A model generated the notes under the pieces. It saw only the letters and a program-made list of their open reading frames with translations, was not told the origin of the DNA and did no database searches. From G965213525 sp965213525 (GTDB lineage: Bacteria; Actinomycetota; Acidimicrobiia; Acidimicrobiales; Poriferisodalaceae), in NCBI GenBank assembly GCA_965213525.1, contig OZ243889.1, positions 3,038,001-3,102,000 on the forward strand: a stretch of DNA of 64,000 nt, written 5' to 3'. Position 1 is the stretch's first letter. Every line of letters starts with the position of its first letter. Both the position numbers and the translations under genes were made by a program. Below are positions 28,068 through 37,117 of the stretch, one piece after another.

Positions 28068-29555
28068 GTGACTTCCACCGACAACGACACCTCCCGCCTC
28101 GGACGACGTGGGTTCCTCGCCCGCGGCGGGGCCGCCGCAGCAGCCGGCGGCCTCATGATGGCCGGGCCCTTCTCGGGGTTCGCCAGCGCCAGCACCCACA
28201 CCCCCGGCACCCAGGGCGTCGGCCGGCCGTCCAAGCGCAACGGCGGGTACGGGCCGCTCATCGAGACCCCCGACCAGGTGACCGGGCAGTACCTGCTGGC
28301 GCTGCCCGAGGGCTTCAGGTACTGGACGTTCAACTGGACCGGCGATCCCATGCACGACGGCACGCCGCTGCCCGGCGCCCACGACGGCATGGCGTCGTTC
28401 CCGGTGCCCGGCCAGCCGAACAAGGTGATCCTGGTTCGCAACCACGAGATCTCAGAGGGTCTGCCCTTCGCCGGCCCCGAGCTCACCTATGACCCCGGCG
28501 CCGGCGGCGGTACGACCAACGCGATGCTGAACCTCGCCACCGGCAAGCTGCTGTGGACCGGGGCCAGCATCACCGGCACCCGTCGCAACTGCGCCGGCGG
28601 CCCGACGCCGTGGGGCTCGTGGCTGACGTGTGAGGAGACCACCGTGTCGTTCGACGACACGTGGGTCGATCCCGAGGGCAGGGACGTCCCCTACCAGAAG
28701 AACCACGGCTACGTCTTCGACGTCCCCGCCACCGTGCCGGCGACGACGGCGGTCGTGCCGCTCACCGACATGGGCCGCTTCTCCCACGAGGCCGCAGCCG
28801 TCGATCCCGCCACGGGGTACGTCTATGAGACCGAGGATGCCGGCGAGTCGGGCTTCTACCAGTTCCGCCCGACCAACCCGTACCTGCCCGGCAAGCCCGG
28901 TGACCTCACCGCCGGCGGTGAGCTGTTCATGCTGAAGATCAGGGGCGCCGACGCCTATGACACCCGACCGGGTCAGGACGCCGGCAACTACCCGTTCGAC
29001 GTCGAGTGGGTGAAGATCGACGAGCCCGACCCCGATCTCGGTGCCGATGCCGACTCGACCGCCGCCCAGGGCATCAACAAGGGGGCGGCGATCTTCGCCC
29101 GCCTCGAGGGCTGCTGGTACGGCGACGGCGTCATCTACTTCGTCTCGACCAGCGGCGGTGTCGCTGGAGACGGTCAGGTGTTCGCCTATGACATCGCCGC
29201 AGAGAAGTTGCACCTCATCTACGAGTCGCCGGGCGCCTACTCGGCCGACAACCCCGACAACATCTGCGTGACGCCCTGGGGCACGTTGGTGCTGTGCGAG
29301 GACGGCGGCGGCTCACAGCACCTGGTCGGGTTGACCCTCGAGGGCGAGGCCTTCCAGTTCGCCCGCAACAGCGTCATCATCGACGGCAGCCGCAACGACT
29401 ACCAGAAGGCGATCATCGCCAACGGCGGCGACTTCACCACCCGTGAGTGGGCCGGAGCCAACTTCTACGGCGACTACCTCTTCGTCAACATCCAGACGCC
29501 CGGCATCACCTTCGTGATCACCGGACCGTGGGCCAAGGGCATGCTCGTCCCGTAA
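28068..29555 (+). CDS. Tat-exported PhoX-like phosphatase (DUF839)
   Basis: A 495-residue protein. The twin-arginine signal GRRGFLARGG starts near residue 12, with a hydrophobic AAAAAGGLMMAGPF and a cleavage site after ASA. The mature part is a beta-propeller-type DUF839 domain: VRNHE, TPWGSWLTCEET, GRFSHEAAAVDPATGYVYETED, and CEDGGGSQHLVGLTLEG near the end. These motifs carry the calcium and iron ligands of PhoX alkaline phosphatases. It probably releases phosphate from organic esters outside the cell. GTG at 28068 with GGAGGG eight bases upstream; a TAGGTT -10-like box lies at 28024. Whether it is a phosphatase or a related propeller protein is unproven. Confidence 0.85.
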   Translation: MTSTDNDTSRLGRRGFLARGGAAAAAGGLMMAGPFSGFASASTHTPGTQGVGRPSKRNGGYGPLIETPDQVTGQYLLALPEGFRYWTFNWTGDPMHDGTPLPGAHDGMASFPVPGQPNKVILVRNHEISEGLPFAGPELTYDPGAGGGTTNAMLNLATGKLLWTGASITGTRRNCAGGPTPWGSWLTCEETTVSFDDTWVDPEGRDVPYQKNHGYVFDVPATVPATTAVVPLTDMGRFSHEAAAVDPATGYVYETEDAGESGFYQFRPTNPYLPGKPGDLTAGGELFMLKIRGADAYDTRPGQDAGNYPFDVEWVKIDEPDPDLGADADSTAAQGINKGAAIFARLEGCWYGDGVIYFVSTSGGVAGDGQVFAYDIAAEKLHLIYESPGAYSADNPDNICVTPWGTLVLCEDGGGSQHLVGLTLEGEAFQFARNSVIIDGSRNDYQKAIIANGGDFTTREWAGANFYGDYLFVNIQTPGITFVITGPWAKGMLVP

Positions 29556-29590
29556 GCGCCACAGCGAGCACGCACCACGTTCGCCGACCG

Positions 29591-29633
29591 GTCCCCGGTC
29601 GGGTCCACCTCAGGTGGGCTCGACCGGGGACCA
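29591..29633 (+). terminator. Long hairpin terminator after the PhoX-like gene
   Basis: Two 21-base arms (29591-29611 and 29613-29633) pair along their full length if two G-U pairs are allowed. It begins 36 bases after the stop codon. The arms contain GGTCCCCGGTCGG and its partner. No U-tract follows. It isolates this gene from the oxygenase gene downstream. Confidence 0.65.
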
Positions 29634-29816
29634 GCCGCGTCAGTCGAGAGGGCGGCGGCCCAGGCGCTCGCCGATCCACCAGGCGAGGTCGTGGCGCGCC
29701 GGGTGCTGCACGAGCACCCGTAGAGGCGTGCGCCAGCGTCGTCGGTCCGGGCGAGCGACGACGACGACGATCACTCGCCTGGCCCAGCGCCCCGCTCCGG
29801 CGACACGCTCCCTCGG

Positions 29817-29822
29817 TAGCGT
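29817..29822 (+). promoter_or_regulatory. TANNNT -10 element of the oxygenase gene
   Basis: TAGCGT ends eight bases before the GTG at 29831. There is no Shine-Dalgarno. Confidence 0.45.
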
Positions 29823-29830
29823 CAGCTCGC

Positions 29831-30790
29831 GTGGACGACGACATCCTCGACGTAGACCTCATCGCCTTCGAGCGTGGTGACGCTGGACGTCGGCGGGCCG
29901 TCGTCGACGGCGTGATGCGCAGCCTGCGCAGCGGCTTCGTCTACACCAGCCACGACCTGTCCGAGCAGATGCTCGACGATGCCTACGGCCACCTCGCCGC
30001 GTTCTTCGCCTTGGCCCCGGAGGCGAAGGAGAGGTGGCGGGCGCCTGGCACGCACGGCCAGACCGGCTACACGGGCCTGCTGGTCGAGACCGCCGCCGAG
30101 GCCCAGGAGCCGGACTGGAAGGAGATGCTGAACTGGGGTCGTCCGGCACCGGCGGGCCACCCCCTGGGTCGGCGCTACCCCCACCGCTACCACGAGCCGG
30201 TGCTGCCCGAGGCCGACGTGGCAGGCATCACCGAGACCCTCCTCGCCCTGCACGACGCCGTGTTCGACCTGCAGCGCCGCGTCCTGCGCGTCGTCGCCGT
30301 CGGCTGCGGGGCCGCTGCGGGCTTCTTCGACGACATGGTTACCAACGGGCCGACCCTCACCCGGGCCATCCGCTACCCGCCCATGGGTGAGGCGCCCGGC
30401 CAACAGCACGTGTGGGCCGGCGCCCACGGCGACATCAACCTGCTCACCGCCCTGCCCCGGGCCACCGCCAAGGGGTTGCAGGTCGAGACGCAGACCGGTT
30501 GGGTCGACGCCTCCCCGCCCCCGGGCCACGTCATCGTCAACACCGGCATCATGTTGGAACGCCTGACGAACGGGGTCATCCCGGTGGGCCGGCACCGGGT
30601 GGTCGCCGATGCGACCGAGGTGGGCGAGCGGCTGAGCGTCGTGCAGTTCTGTCACCCCACGCCCTGGACGATCCTCGCTCCCATGGCGTCGTGCGTCGGC
30701 CCCGACGAGCCCGTGCGCTATGCCGGCATCGAGGCCGGCGACCTGCTCGACCAGGTGCTGTGGGAGATCAACCTGGTCGAGCAGGACTGA
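29831..30790 (+). CDS. Isopenicillin N synthase-like 2OG-Fe(II) oxygenase
   Basis: A 319-residue double-stranded beta-helix oxygenase. Iron ligands are His199 and Asp201 in GAHGDINLL and His255 in GRHRVV; the 2-oxoglutarate-binding Arg-x-Ser is R267-S269 in ERLSVVQF. The N-terminal dioxygenase cap is present (SGFVYTSHDLSEQMLDD, AFFALAPEAKERW). Members oxidise or desaturate small metabolites. There is no biosynthetic cluster around it, so the substrate is open. The GTG at 29831 gives a family-type N-terminus and follows a -10 box. Confidence 0.88.
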   Translation: MDDDILDVDLIAFERGDAGRRRAVVDGVMRSLRSGFVYTSHDLSEQMLDDAYGHLAAFFALAPEAKERWRAPGTHGQTGYTGLLVETAAEAQEPDWKEMLNWGRPAPAGHPLGRRYPHRYHEPVLPEADVAGITETLLALHDAVFDLQRRVLRVVAVGCGAAAGFFDDMVTNGPTLTRAIRYPPMGEAPGQQHVWAGAHGDINLLTALPRATAKGLQVETQTGWVDASPPPGHVIVNTGIMLERLTNGVIPVGRHRVVADATEVGERLSVVQFCHPTPWTILAPMASCVGPDEPVRYAGIEAGDLLDQVLWEINLVEQD

Positions 30791-30797
30791 CCCCGCC

Positions 30798-31292
30798 TCA
30801 CCCCGAGGGCGGGATCGTGGCCGTGGGTGCGTCCTCGGCGGGCACCAGCACGCAGACCACCTCACGATCGTCGACGGCCTCCCAGCTCTCGGGGCTGGGG
30901 TAGAGGTGCACGAGGTTCCAGGTCTCGTCGGTGCTCAGATCGATGCCGAGCTCGAGCTCGATGCGGTCACCGCAGCGTTGGGTGGCTGCGGCGGCCAGAC
31001 GACGACCCGGGTAGGGGGCGGCCCCGTCATCGGCGACCTCCAGGTCGACCACGGTGGCGACCTGTCCGTCGTGGGGCCGGTCACACGGCACGGCCACCAG
31101 GTCCTTGGTCTCGCCGTCGGCGACGGCACGACCGGGCAGATCGACGCAGTCGAAGGGCCGCAGGCGGAACACCCCGATCGACTCGGCGGCGACGACGGCG
31201 CCGTCGGCGTCGCGCTCGGCGTCGACCCGTGAACGATCGACGCCACAGGCGCCGCCGACCAAGGATGTCGCGACCACGAAGCCGACGGCCAT
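30798..31292 (-). CDS. Septum-formation-type lipoprotein
   Basis: A 164-residue protein with a hydrophobic leader (MAVGFVVATSLVGGACG) ending in a lipobox with Cys at residue 16. The mature domain has FDCVDLP, VAVPCDRPHDGQV and the final VVCVLVP, cysteines and motif order typical of the actinobacterial septum-formation (PF13845-like) domain. The role is not established. The ATG at 31292 gives a leader with no positive charge; the codons before it (RGRRRLA) would make a better n-region, but no start codon occurs there. A 15-bp repeat array lies right upstream. Its end converges on the oxygenase gene, 7 bp apart. Confidence 0.65.
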   Translation of the reverse strand: MAVGFVVATSLVGGACGVDRSRVDAERDADGAVVAAESIGVFRLRPFDCVDLPGRAVADGETKDLVAVPCDRPHDGQVATVVDLEVADDGAAPYPGRRLAAAATQRCGDRIELELGIDLSTDETWNLVHLYPSPESWEAVDDREVVCVLVPAEDAPTATIPPSG

Positions 31293-31313
31293 GGCGAGGC
31301 GACGTCGACCCCG

Positions 31314-31372
31314 CCCCCCGGGCTGCCGCCCCCCGGGCTGCCGCCCCCCGGGCCGCCGCCCCCCGGGCCGCC
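31314..31372. repeat. 15-bp tandem repeat, four copies
   Basis: Units of CCCCCCGGGCTGCCG start at 31314, 31329, 31344 and 31359, the last two with C for T. Each contains a CCCGGG palindrome. The array lies 22 bp upstream of the ATG of the septum-formation-type lipoprotein and would be in its leader. Confidence 0.92.
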
Positions 31373-31626
31373 ACTGACGCTCGCGCCGAGGCCGGCGCCG
31401 GTCGCACCGTTCGTTCCCTCGATGTGGTGACCGCCGCAGGCCGATCCTCCTCGACACCTCGCAGGTTCCCACGTGGGCGTCGTGTCGCCGCGGAGCCCAG
31501 GTCCGGCGGTCGCGCAGCCCGGCGGCGCTGCCCGGCCGCGCAGCCCAGGCGGTGGCTCCGGTGCGTGACCCGGTGCCGCGTCGGGTCTGGGGCGGGCCGG
31601 CCGGAACGCCCCGCCAGGCCCTGGGA

Positions 31627-31632
31627 TACGGT
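31627..31632 (+). promoter_or_regulatory. TANNNT -10 element of the SDR gene at 31639
   Basis: TACGGT ends six bases before the GTG at 31639, consistent with a leaderless mRNA. Confidence 0.45.
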
Positions 31633-31638
31633 CCGAGC

Positions 31639-32490
31639 GTGACCAACGACGCGACCGGTCCGACGGGGCGCCTGGACGGCAAGGTGGCGGTGATCACCGG
31701 GGGCGCCAACGGCATCGGGCGCGCCTGCGCCGCGCGCTTCGCCGCCGAGGGAGCTGCGGTCGTGATCGCCGACGTCCAGCTCGACCGGGCTCGTGAGTCC
31801 GCAGCCGCCATCGCCGCCACGGGCCGAGCCAGCGCGGTCCAGCTCGACGCCGCCGATCCGGCCGGCAACGCCGCGATGATCGCTCACGCCGTCGACGAGC
31901 ACGGCGGGGTCGACGTGCTGGTCACCGCGGCGGGCATCTCCCACGGCGACTACGTGTCGGGCGAGATCGCCAAGGACGTCGAGCGCGTGCGCGAGGGGCT
32001 CGAGCACGCCGATGAGCCCTGGCGCGGCGTGGTCGAGCTCGAGATCGACGACTGGCGCCGGGTCCTCGACGTCAACCTGACCGGCACGTTCCTGGCCGTG
32101 CAGCAGGCGGCGACCTGGATGATCGACCACGGCCGGCGCGGCTCGATCGTGACGATCGCCTCGATCGCCGCCAAGGACCCGAGCGCCGGCCCACTCGCCT
32201 ACTGCTCGTCCAAGGCCGGGGTCTGGATGGCGACCAAGCACCTGGCGAGATCGCTGGGGCCGGCCGGCATCAGGGTCAACTCGATCGGGCCGGGGTTCAT
32301 CGACACCAACATGACCGCGGTGTTCGACGAGGTGCCCGAGCTCGGCGACCTGTTGGGCCTGGGCATCCCGCTCGGGCGCAAGGGACGCCCAGAGGAGGTC
32401 GCCGACGTCGCCCTGTTCCTCGCCTCAGACGAGTCGTCCTACGTCACGGGCACCCTCGTGCACCCCCACGGTGGCTGGTTCGTGGGCTGA
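31639..32490 (+). CDS. SDR-family oxidoreductase
   Basis: A 283-residue classical SDR: TGGANGIGRA near residue 22, a VTAAGIS variant of NNAG, catalytic Ser in TIASIAA and YCSSK, and PLGRKGRPEEVADVALFLASD before the C-terminal YVTGTLVHPHGGW. Compared with FabG it has an extra loop of about 25 residues after AAGISHGDYVSG (AKDVERVREGLEHADEPW), which probably shapes the substrate pocket. The start at the GTG follows directly from the -10 element. The substrate is unknown. Confidence 0.87.
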   Translation: MTNDATGPTGRLDGKVAVITGGANGIGRACAARFAAEGAAVVIADVQLDRARESAAAIAATGRASAVQLDAADPAGNAAMIAHAVDEHGGVDVLVTAAGISHGDYVSGEIAKDVERVREGLEHADEPWRGVVELEIDDWRRVLDVNLTGTFLAVQQAATWMIDHGRRGSIVTIASIAAKDPSAGPLAYCSSKAGVWMATKHLARSLGPAGIRVNSIGPGFIDTNMTAVFDEVPELGDLLGLGIPLGRKGRPEEVADVALFLASDESSYVTGTLVHPHGGWFVG

Positions 32491-32588
32491 GGAGCCGCTC
32501 ACGGTTCGGTCACCTCGCCGGCCCGGCGGTCGGCGCCGGCACACTGAGGTCCACGCAGCCGTCGACAGCGACGACAGAGGAGCAACTC

Positions 32589-33242
32589 ATGGGTCAGGCG
32601 ACCACCATCGCCGTGTTGGGCGCGACCGGCAAGACGGGACGTCCCCTGGTCGCCGCGGCGCTCGCCGACGGGCATCGGGTCCGGGCCCTGGCCCGCTCGG
32701 CGACCAGGGCCAAGGACCTGTTGGGCACCGATGACCACCTCACCGTCGTCGCCGGTGACCTGACCGACCCGACGGCGGTGTCTCAGCTCGTCGAGGGAGC
32801 TGACGTCGTGATCGACGTGTCCGGTCCCGCCAAGGGCTCGCCACCCGATCTGCGCCGCCGTGGGGCCGCCGCGCTGGTTCCCGCCATGGACGCCCACGGC
32901 GTCGGTCGCCTCGTCGCCCTCACCGGCGCCGGGGTGCGCATCGACGAGGACCGGCCCCGGCCGATCGACCGGGTGGTCCGAGGTGTGATGCAGGTGATCG
33001 CCCGCGACGTGCTGCGCGACGGGGCGGCCTACCTCGACGCCGTGCGGTCCAGCGACCTGGAGTGGACGGTCGTGCGGGCGCCCCGCCTCGTCGAGGCCGA
33101 CCCGAAGGGCGACGTGCGCCACGCACCCCACCTCGGGGCGGGCACCGGCGCCACCCTGGGCTTCGCCGACCTCGCCCGCTACCTGCTCGACCTCGCCATC
33201 GACGGCGGGTACGAGCACCAGGCACCCGTCGTGTCGTGGTGA
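32589..33242 (+). CDS. NmrA/SDR-a5-like NAD(P)-binding protein
   Basis: A 217-residue atypical SDR. The N-terminal VLGATGKTGRPLV is the extended Gly-rich cofactor motif, followed by GDLTDPTAVSQLVEGADVVI and VVRAPRLVE. It lacks the catalytic Tyr-x-x-x-Lys, as usual for NmrA-like proteins that sense or reduce with NAD(P)H. The ATG at 32589 has AGAGGAG seven to eight bases upstream. It may be cotranscribed with the SDR 98 bp before it. Confidence 0.85.
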   Translation: MGQATTIAVLGATGKTGRPLVAAALADGHRVRALARSATRAKDLLGTDDHLTVVAGDLTDPTAVSQLVEGADVVIDVSGPAKGSPPDLRRRGAAALVPAMDAHGVGRLVALTGAGVRIDEDRPRPIDRVVRGVMQVIARDVLRDGAAYLDAVRSSDLEWTVVRAPRLVEADPKGDVRHAPHLGAGTGATLGFADLARYLLDLAIDGGYEHQAPVVSW

Positions 33243-33257
33243 GCCCGGCATCCTGGG

Positions 33258-33689
33258 TCAGCGGTTGACGTAGGCCCGTCCGACGAAGAACGCGAGCATC
33301 GCCGAGGCCCACCCGACGGTGACGAGCGCCGCCATCACCTGCGTGTGGCGTCGCCCGGGCGGACCGGGCCACCACCCGGCGCCGAGGAACAACCCGAGGG
33401 GCGCCAGCCCGCCGAGGTAGTGGATGTAGAGCTGCCCGGTGCCCTGGCCCTGGTCCAGCAGCTTGATGCCGAGCAGGATCTGCACGCCGAGGGCCACCTG
33501 GGCGGCGATCAGGGTCAGGCGGGCACCCACGCCGATGGGTGCGCCGCTCACGGCCAGGCGGATGAGCCAGATCGCAGCGGCGGTCATGGTGACCAGCACG
33601 ACCACTCCGACCGCGACGTGAACGGACGAGTCGAGGATGAGGTTGTCGATGCGGCCGTCGCCGAGCCGACCGGTGTCCGCGGCGGTCAT
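33258..33689 (-). CDS. Four-helix membrane protein of unknown function
   Basis: A 143-residue protein with four likely transmembrane helices: VHVAVGVVVLVTMTAAAIWL, RLTLIAAQVALGVQILLGI, HYLGGLAPLGLFLGAGWW and VMAALVTVGWASAMLAFFVG. The QILLGIKLL...HYLGG layout slightly resembles heme-binding four-helix membrane proteins, but this is not proof. The ATG overlaps the helicase stop as ATGA, so the two are translationally coupled. Confidence 0.6.
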   Translation of the reverse strand: MTAADTGRLGDGRIDNLILDSSVHVAVGVVVLVTMTAAAIWLIRLAVSGAPIGVGARLTLIAAQVALGVQILLGIKLLDQGQGTGQLYIHYLGGLAPLGLFLGAGWWPGPPGRRHTQVMAALVTVGWASAMLAFFVGRAYVNR

Positions 33690-36238
33690 GACGGCCGTTC
33701 CGGCACCCCGCTGGCGGGTCCGACGGCACGCAGCTGCACCACGGCCCGGCCCTGGTGGGCCGAGGCCTCGCGGTCGACGTGGGCGGTGATGCGCCACTCG
33801 TCGGTGCCGGCCGGGTCGGCGAGGATCTGGGTGACCTCCTCGCCGTCGACGATGAAGCGGTGGGGGCCTCTGGCGTCGGCGTCGGTGGCCAGCTCGGCGT
33901 GCTCGGCCCAGAACGGCGCCATGGCCTCGTCGAGGGCCTCGGTGCTCCACGGCCGGGCGTCGGGGGCAGCGGGCACCTCGGCCAGGGTCTGGTGGTCTCG
34001 CCGGGCGAGCAGCTGCACCCAGCGGAACACCTCGTTGCGCACCATCACCGCGAACGCCCGGGCGTTGGTGGTCACGTCGACGACGACCGGCACGTCGCGG
34101 GGGTCATCCCCGGCAGCCGCCTCGACCTGGTCGGGGTGCTGCAGGCGCTCCCACTCCTCGAGGAGGCTGGCGTCGACGCCCCGCACGGTCGTGCCGAGCC
34201 ACTCGACGAGATCGTCGACGTCGTCGGTGCGGGCCCGGTCGGGCACGGTCTGGGACATCGTCTTGTAGACGTCGGTGAGGTAGCGCAGGACGACGCCCTC
34301 GGAGCGCTTCAGGCCGTGGTGGCGGATGTAGTCGTGGAAGCCCATGGCCCGCTCGAACATGTCACGGGCCACCGACTTGGGTTTGACCGTCTCGCCCCCC
34401 ACCCACGGATGCCGGGTGCGCCAGGCGTTGAACGAGTCGTACAGGCCCTCGGCGAGCGGCTGGGGCCAGGTCACCTGCTCGAGGCGCTCCATGCGCTCCT
34501 CGTACTCGATGCCCGCCCGCTTCCACTCCTCGATCAGCCGGCCCTTCTCGACGTTGAGCTGGGCGACCAGCACCACCATCGGGTTCTCGAGCACCGACTC
34601 GACGACCGAGCACACGTCGAGGGGGTAGGTGGCGGCCTCGGGGTCGAGCAGGTCCACGGCGTCGAGGACGAAGGGCGAGAGGGGGTGGTCGAGGCGGAAC
34701 TGGTCGGACAGGTCGACGGTCACCCGGACTCGGCGTCCGAGATCGTCGGGCTCGTCGAGCACCTCGATGACCTCGGCTTCGACGAGGGACCGGTAGATGG
34801 CGATCGCCCGACGGATGTGGTCCCGTTGACGACGGCGGGTCTCGTGGTTGTCGACCATCAGGCGGCGCGTCGCTGCGCACCCGTCCCCCGGGCGGTCGAG
34901 CAGGTTCAACAGCATCGAGTGGCTCACCTCGAACGACGAGCGCAACGGCTCGGGGCGGCCCTCCCACAGCTTGGTGAGGGTGTCGGCGTCCCAGTGGGCG
35001 TAGCCCCGCTCGGGGGGGCGCTTCTTCCGCAGCTTCTTGGCCTTCTTCGGGTCCTCGGCCACCTTGGCGTCGATGCGCAGGTTCTCCACGACGTGCTCGG
35101 GGGCCTGCACCCACACGGTGCCGGCGTCGTCGAGGCCCTTGCGCCCGGCCCGCCCGGCGATCTGGTGGAAGTCGCGCACGCTGAGCACACCGGTGCCGGT
35201 GCCGTCGTACTTGTGGAGCTGGGTCATCAGCACCGAGCGGATCGGCAGGTTCACCCCGACGCCGAGGGTGTCGGTGCCGCAGATGACCCGCAGGTGGCCG
35301 CCCTGGGCGAGCTTCTCCACCAGCAGCCGGTACTTGGGCAGCATGCCGGCGTGGTGCACCCCGATGCCGTGGCGCACGAAGCGGGCGAGGTCGCGCCCGA
35401 AGCCCGGGTCGAACCGGAAGCCGCCGACCGCCTCGGCCACCTCGGCCTTGGCCCGCTTGTCGAGCACGTTGACGCTCATCAGGTCCTGAGCCCGGGCGGT
35501 GGCGTCGGCCTGGGTGAAGTGGACGAGGTACACCGGCGTGCGCTCGGTGTCGATCAGCTCGGTGAGCGAGTCGAGCAGCGTCGTCGTGCGGTAGGCGTGA
35601 TCGAGGGGCACGGGCCGCTCGACCGAGGTGACCTCGGCGACCGGGCGACCGGTGCGCCGCTGCAGGTCGGCGCGCAGCCAACTCGTGTCGCCCAGGGTGG
35701 CCGACATCAACAGCCAACGGGTGCGGGTCAGCTCGAGCAGCGGCACCTGCCAGGCCCACCCGCGCTGACGGTCGCCGTAGTAGTGGAACTCGTCGGCGAT
35801 GGCGAGGTCGACCCCGGCGTCGGCACCCTCGTGCAGCGCGCGGTTGGCCAGGATCTCGGCGGTGCAGGTGATGATCGGCGCCTGGGGGTTGACCGACGCA
35901 TCGCCGGTCACCATGCCGACGTTGTGGGTGCCGAACGCTCGGCACAGGTCGAAGAACTTCTCACTGACCAGGGCCTTGATGGGGGCGGTGTAGACCGAGC
36001 GCTCGCCCCGGGCGAGGGCGGCGAAGTGGGCGGCGGTGGCCACGAGCGACTTGCCCGAGCCGGTGGGGGTGGCCAGCACCACGTGGTTGCCGGCCAACAC
36101 CTCGAGGATCGCCTCCTCCTGGGCCGGGTAGAGCTCGATGCCACGCTCGGTCACCCAGGACAGGAAGACGTCGAGCAGATCGTCGGCGTTCGCTCCGGCG
36201 CCGGGGGGCACCAGCTGGGCGAGGGACGGGGTCGACAC
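33686..36238 (-). CDS. Ski2-like DEAD/DEAH RNA helicase with DUF3516
   Basis: An 850-residue superfamily 2 helicase. Walker A is ATPTGSGKS (about residue 56), motif II is DEFHYYGD (DEFH in place of DEVH), motif III MSATL, motif V GTDTLGVGVNLP and motif VI QIAGRAGRKG. The C-terminal half (from about 480) is the actinobacterial DUF3516 region. It is likely to unwind structured RNA in an ATP-dependent way; the exact target is unknown. GTG start. The gene is followed by the small membrane protein gene with a 4-bp overlap. Confidence 0.9.
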   Translation of the reverse strand: MSTPSLAQLVPPGAGANADDLLDVFLSWVTERGIELYPAQEEAILEVLAGNHVVLATPTGSGKSLVATAAHFAALARGERSVYTAPIKALVSEKFFDLCRAFGTHNVGMVTGDASVNPQAPIITCTAEILANRALHEGADAGVDLAIADEFHYYGDRQRGWAWQVPLLELTRTRWLLMSATLGDTSWLRADLQRRTGRPVAEVTSVERPVPLDHAYRTTTLLDSLTELIDTERTPVYLVHFTQADATARAQDLMSVNVLDKRAKAEVAEAVGGFRFDPGFGRDLARFVRHGIGVHHAGMLPKYRLLVEKLAQGGHLRVICGTDTLGVGVNLPIRSVLMTQLHKYDGTGTGVLSVRDFHQIAGRAGRKGLDDAGTVWVQAPEHVVENLRIDAKVAEDPKKAKKLRKKRPPERGYAHWDADTLTKLWEGRPEPLRSSFEVSHSMLLNLLDRPGDGCAATRRLMVDNHETRRRQRDHIRRAIAIYRSLVEAEVIEVLDEPDDLGRRVRVTVDLSDQFRLDHPLSPFVLDAVDLLDPEAATYPLDVCSVVESVLENPMVVLVAQLNVEKGRLIEEWKRAGIEYEERMERLEQVTWPQPLAEGLYDSFNAWRTRHPWVGGETVKPKSVARDMFERAMGFHDYIRHHGLKRSEGVVLRYLTDVYKTMSQTVPDRARTDDVDDLVEWLGTTVRGVDASLLEEWERLQHPDQVEAAAGDDPRDVPVVVDVTTNARAFAVMVRNEVFRWVQLLARRDHQTLAEVPAAPDARPWSTEALDEAMAPFWAEHAELATDADARGPHRFIVDGEEVTQILADPAGTDEWRITAHVDREASAHQGRAVVQLRAVGPASGVPERPS

Positions 36239-36320
36239 GAGAGTGCCTCACCCTAGGCAATACGGTGTCGGGGCGGGTCAGGCCACGGTGCCAGGGCTCG
36301 AACGCAGGACGGGGGGCAAG

Positions 36321-37088
36321 GTGACCACCGACATCCGCATCACCACCGACGGCCACGTCGAGGTCATCACCCTCGCCCGCCCCGAGGTGCACAACGCCCT
36401 GTCGCACCGCACCTACGCCGAGCTGGAGGACGCCGTCCGCTCGACGACCGCCCGGTGCCTCGTCATCACCGGCGAGGGACGATCGTTCTGCTCGGGTGAC
36501 GACGTGCGCGAGGTCATGGGCGGCGGTGAGTCCGCGCCCGACACCGGCTCCTCGCCCCGGTTGACGCCGGCGGCCGACGCGCTGCTGCGCACCGATGTGC
36601 CGGTCATCGCCGCGGTCAACGGTGCTGCGGTCGGCTGGGGGATGGAGCTGGCGCTCATGGCCGACATCCGCATCGCCTCCGAGCGGGCCCGCTTCGGCGA
36701 GCTGTTCGTGCTGCGGGGGCTGTGCACCGACGTGGCCGGCATCACCCGCCTGGCCCAGGCGGTCGGTCGTGAGCACGCAGCCGAGCTGCTCTTCACCGGC
36801 GACGTCATCGGGGCCGAGCGCGCCGCATCCATCGGCTTGGTGTCACGGGTGGTCGAAGCCGACGATCTGATGCCCACCGCGCTCGAGCTGGCCGGGCGCA
36901 TCGCAGCCAACCCCCCGCTGGCGGTGGCCAAGATCAAGGAGGGGATGCGCACCGCCTCGGATCCCGACTGGGACGGCCTCGGGCGCTGGGTGGGCACGGC
37001 GCTGGCCGAGCTGTTCGCCACCGAGGACCACCGCGAAGGGGTGCGGTCGTTCCTCGAGCGGCGTGAGCCGGAGTTCCGGGGCCGGTAG
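36321..37088 (+). CDS. Enoyl-CoA hydratase/isomerase family protein
   Basis: A 255-residue crotonase-fold protein. The CoA oxyanion-hole motifs are FCSGDDVREVMG near residue 56 and NGAAVGWGMELAL near 100. At the position of the second catalytic Glu it has GELFVLRGLCTD, so hydratase activity is possible but not certain. The GTG at 36321 is 80 bp after the helicase start, in a divergent arrangement, with TACGGT at 36262 as a possible -10. The substrate is unknown. Confidence 0.85.
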   Translation: MTTDIRITTDGHVEVITLARPEVHNALSHRTYAELEDAVRSTTARCLVITGEGRSFCSGDDVREVMGGGESAPDTGSSPRLTPAADALLRTDVPVIAAVNGAAVGWGMELALMADIRIASERARFGELFVLRGLCTDVAGITRLAQAVGREHAAELLFTGDVIGAERAASIGLVSRVVEADDLMPTALELAGRIAANPPLAVAKIKEGMRTASDPDWDGLGRWVGTALAELFATEDHREGVRSFLERREPEFRGR

Positions 37089-37098
37089 GGGCGAGACG

Positions 37099-37117
37099 CC
37101 CGGGCTCGCTGCTCGGG
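37099..37117. terminator. Bidirectional hairpin between enoyl-CoA hydratase and infA
   Basis: CCCGGGC and GCTCGGG pair over seven bases (one G-U) around a TCGCT loop. It starts 10 bases after the hydratase stop and abuts the infA stop on the other strand. Confidence 0.5.

Noticed and set aside
33755..36256. 833-codon open frame opposite the helicase
   Set aside because: All helicase motifs are on the minus strand; the antisense protein is low-complexity Val/Gly/Asp-rich sequence with no domain.
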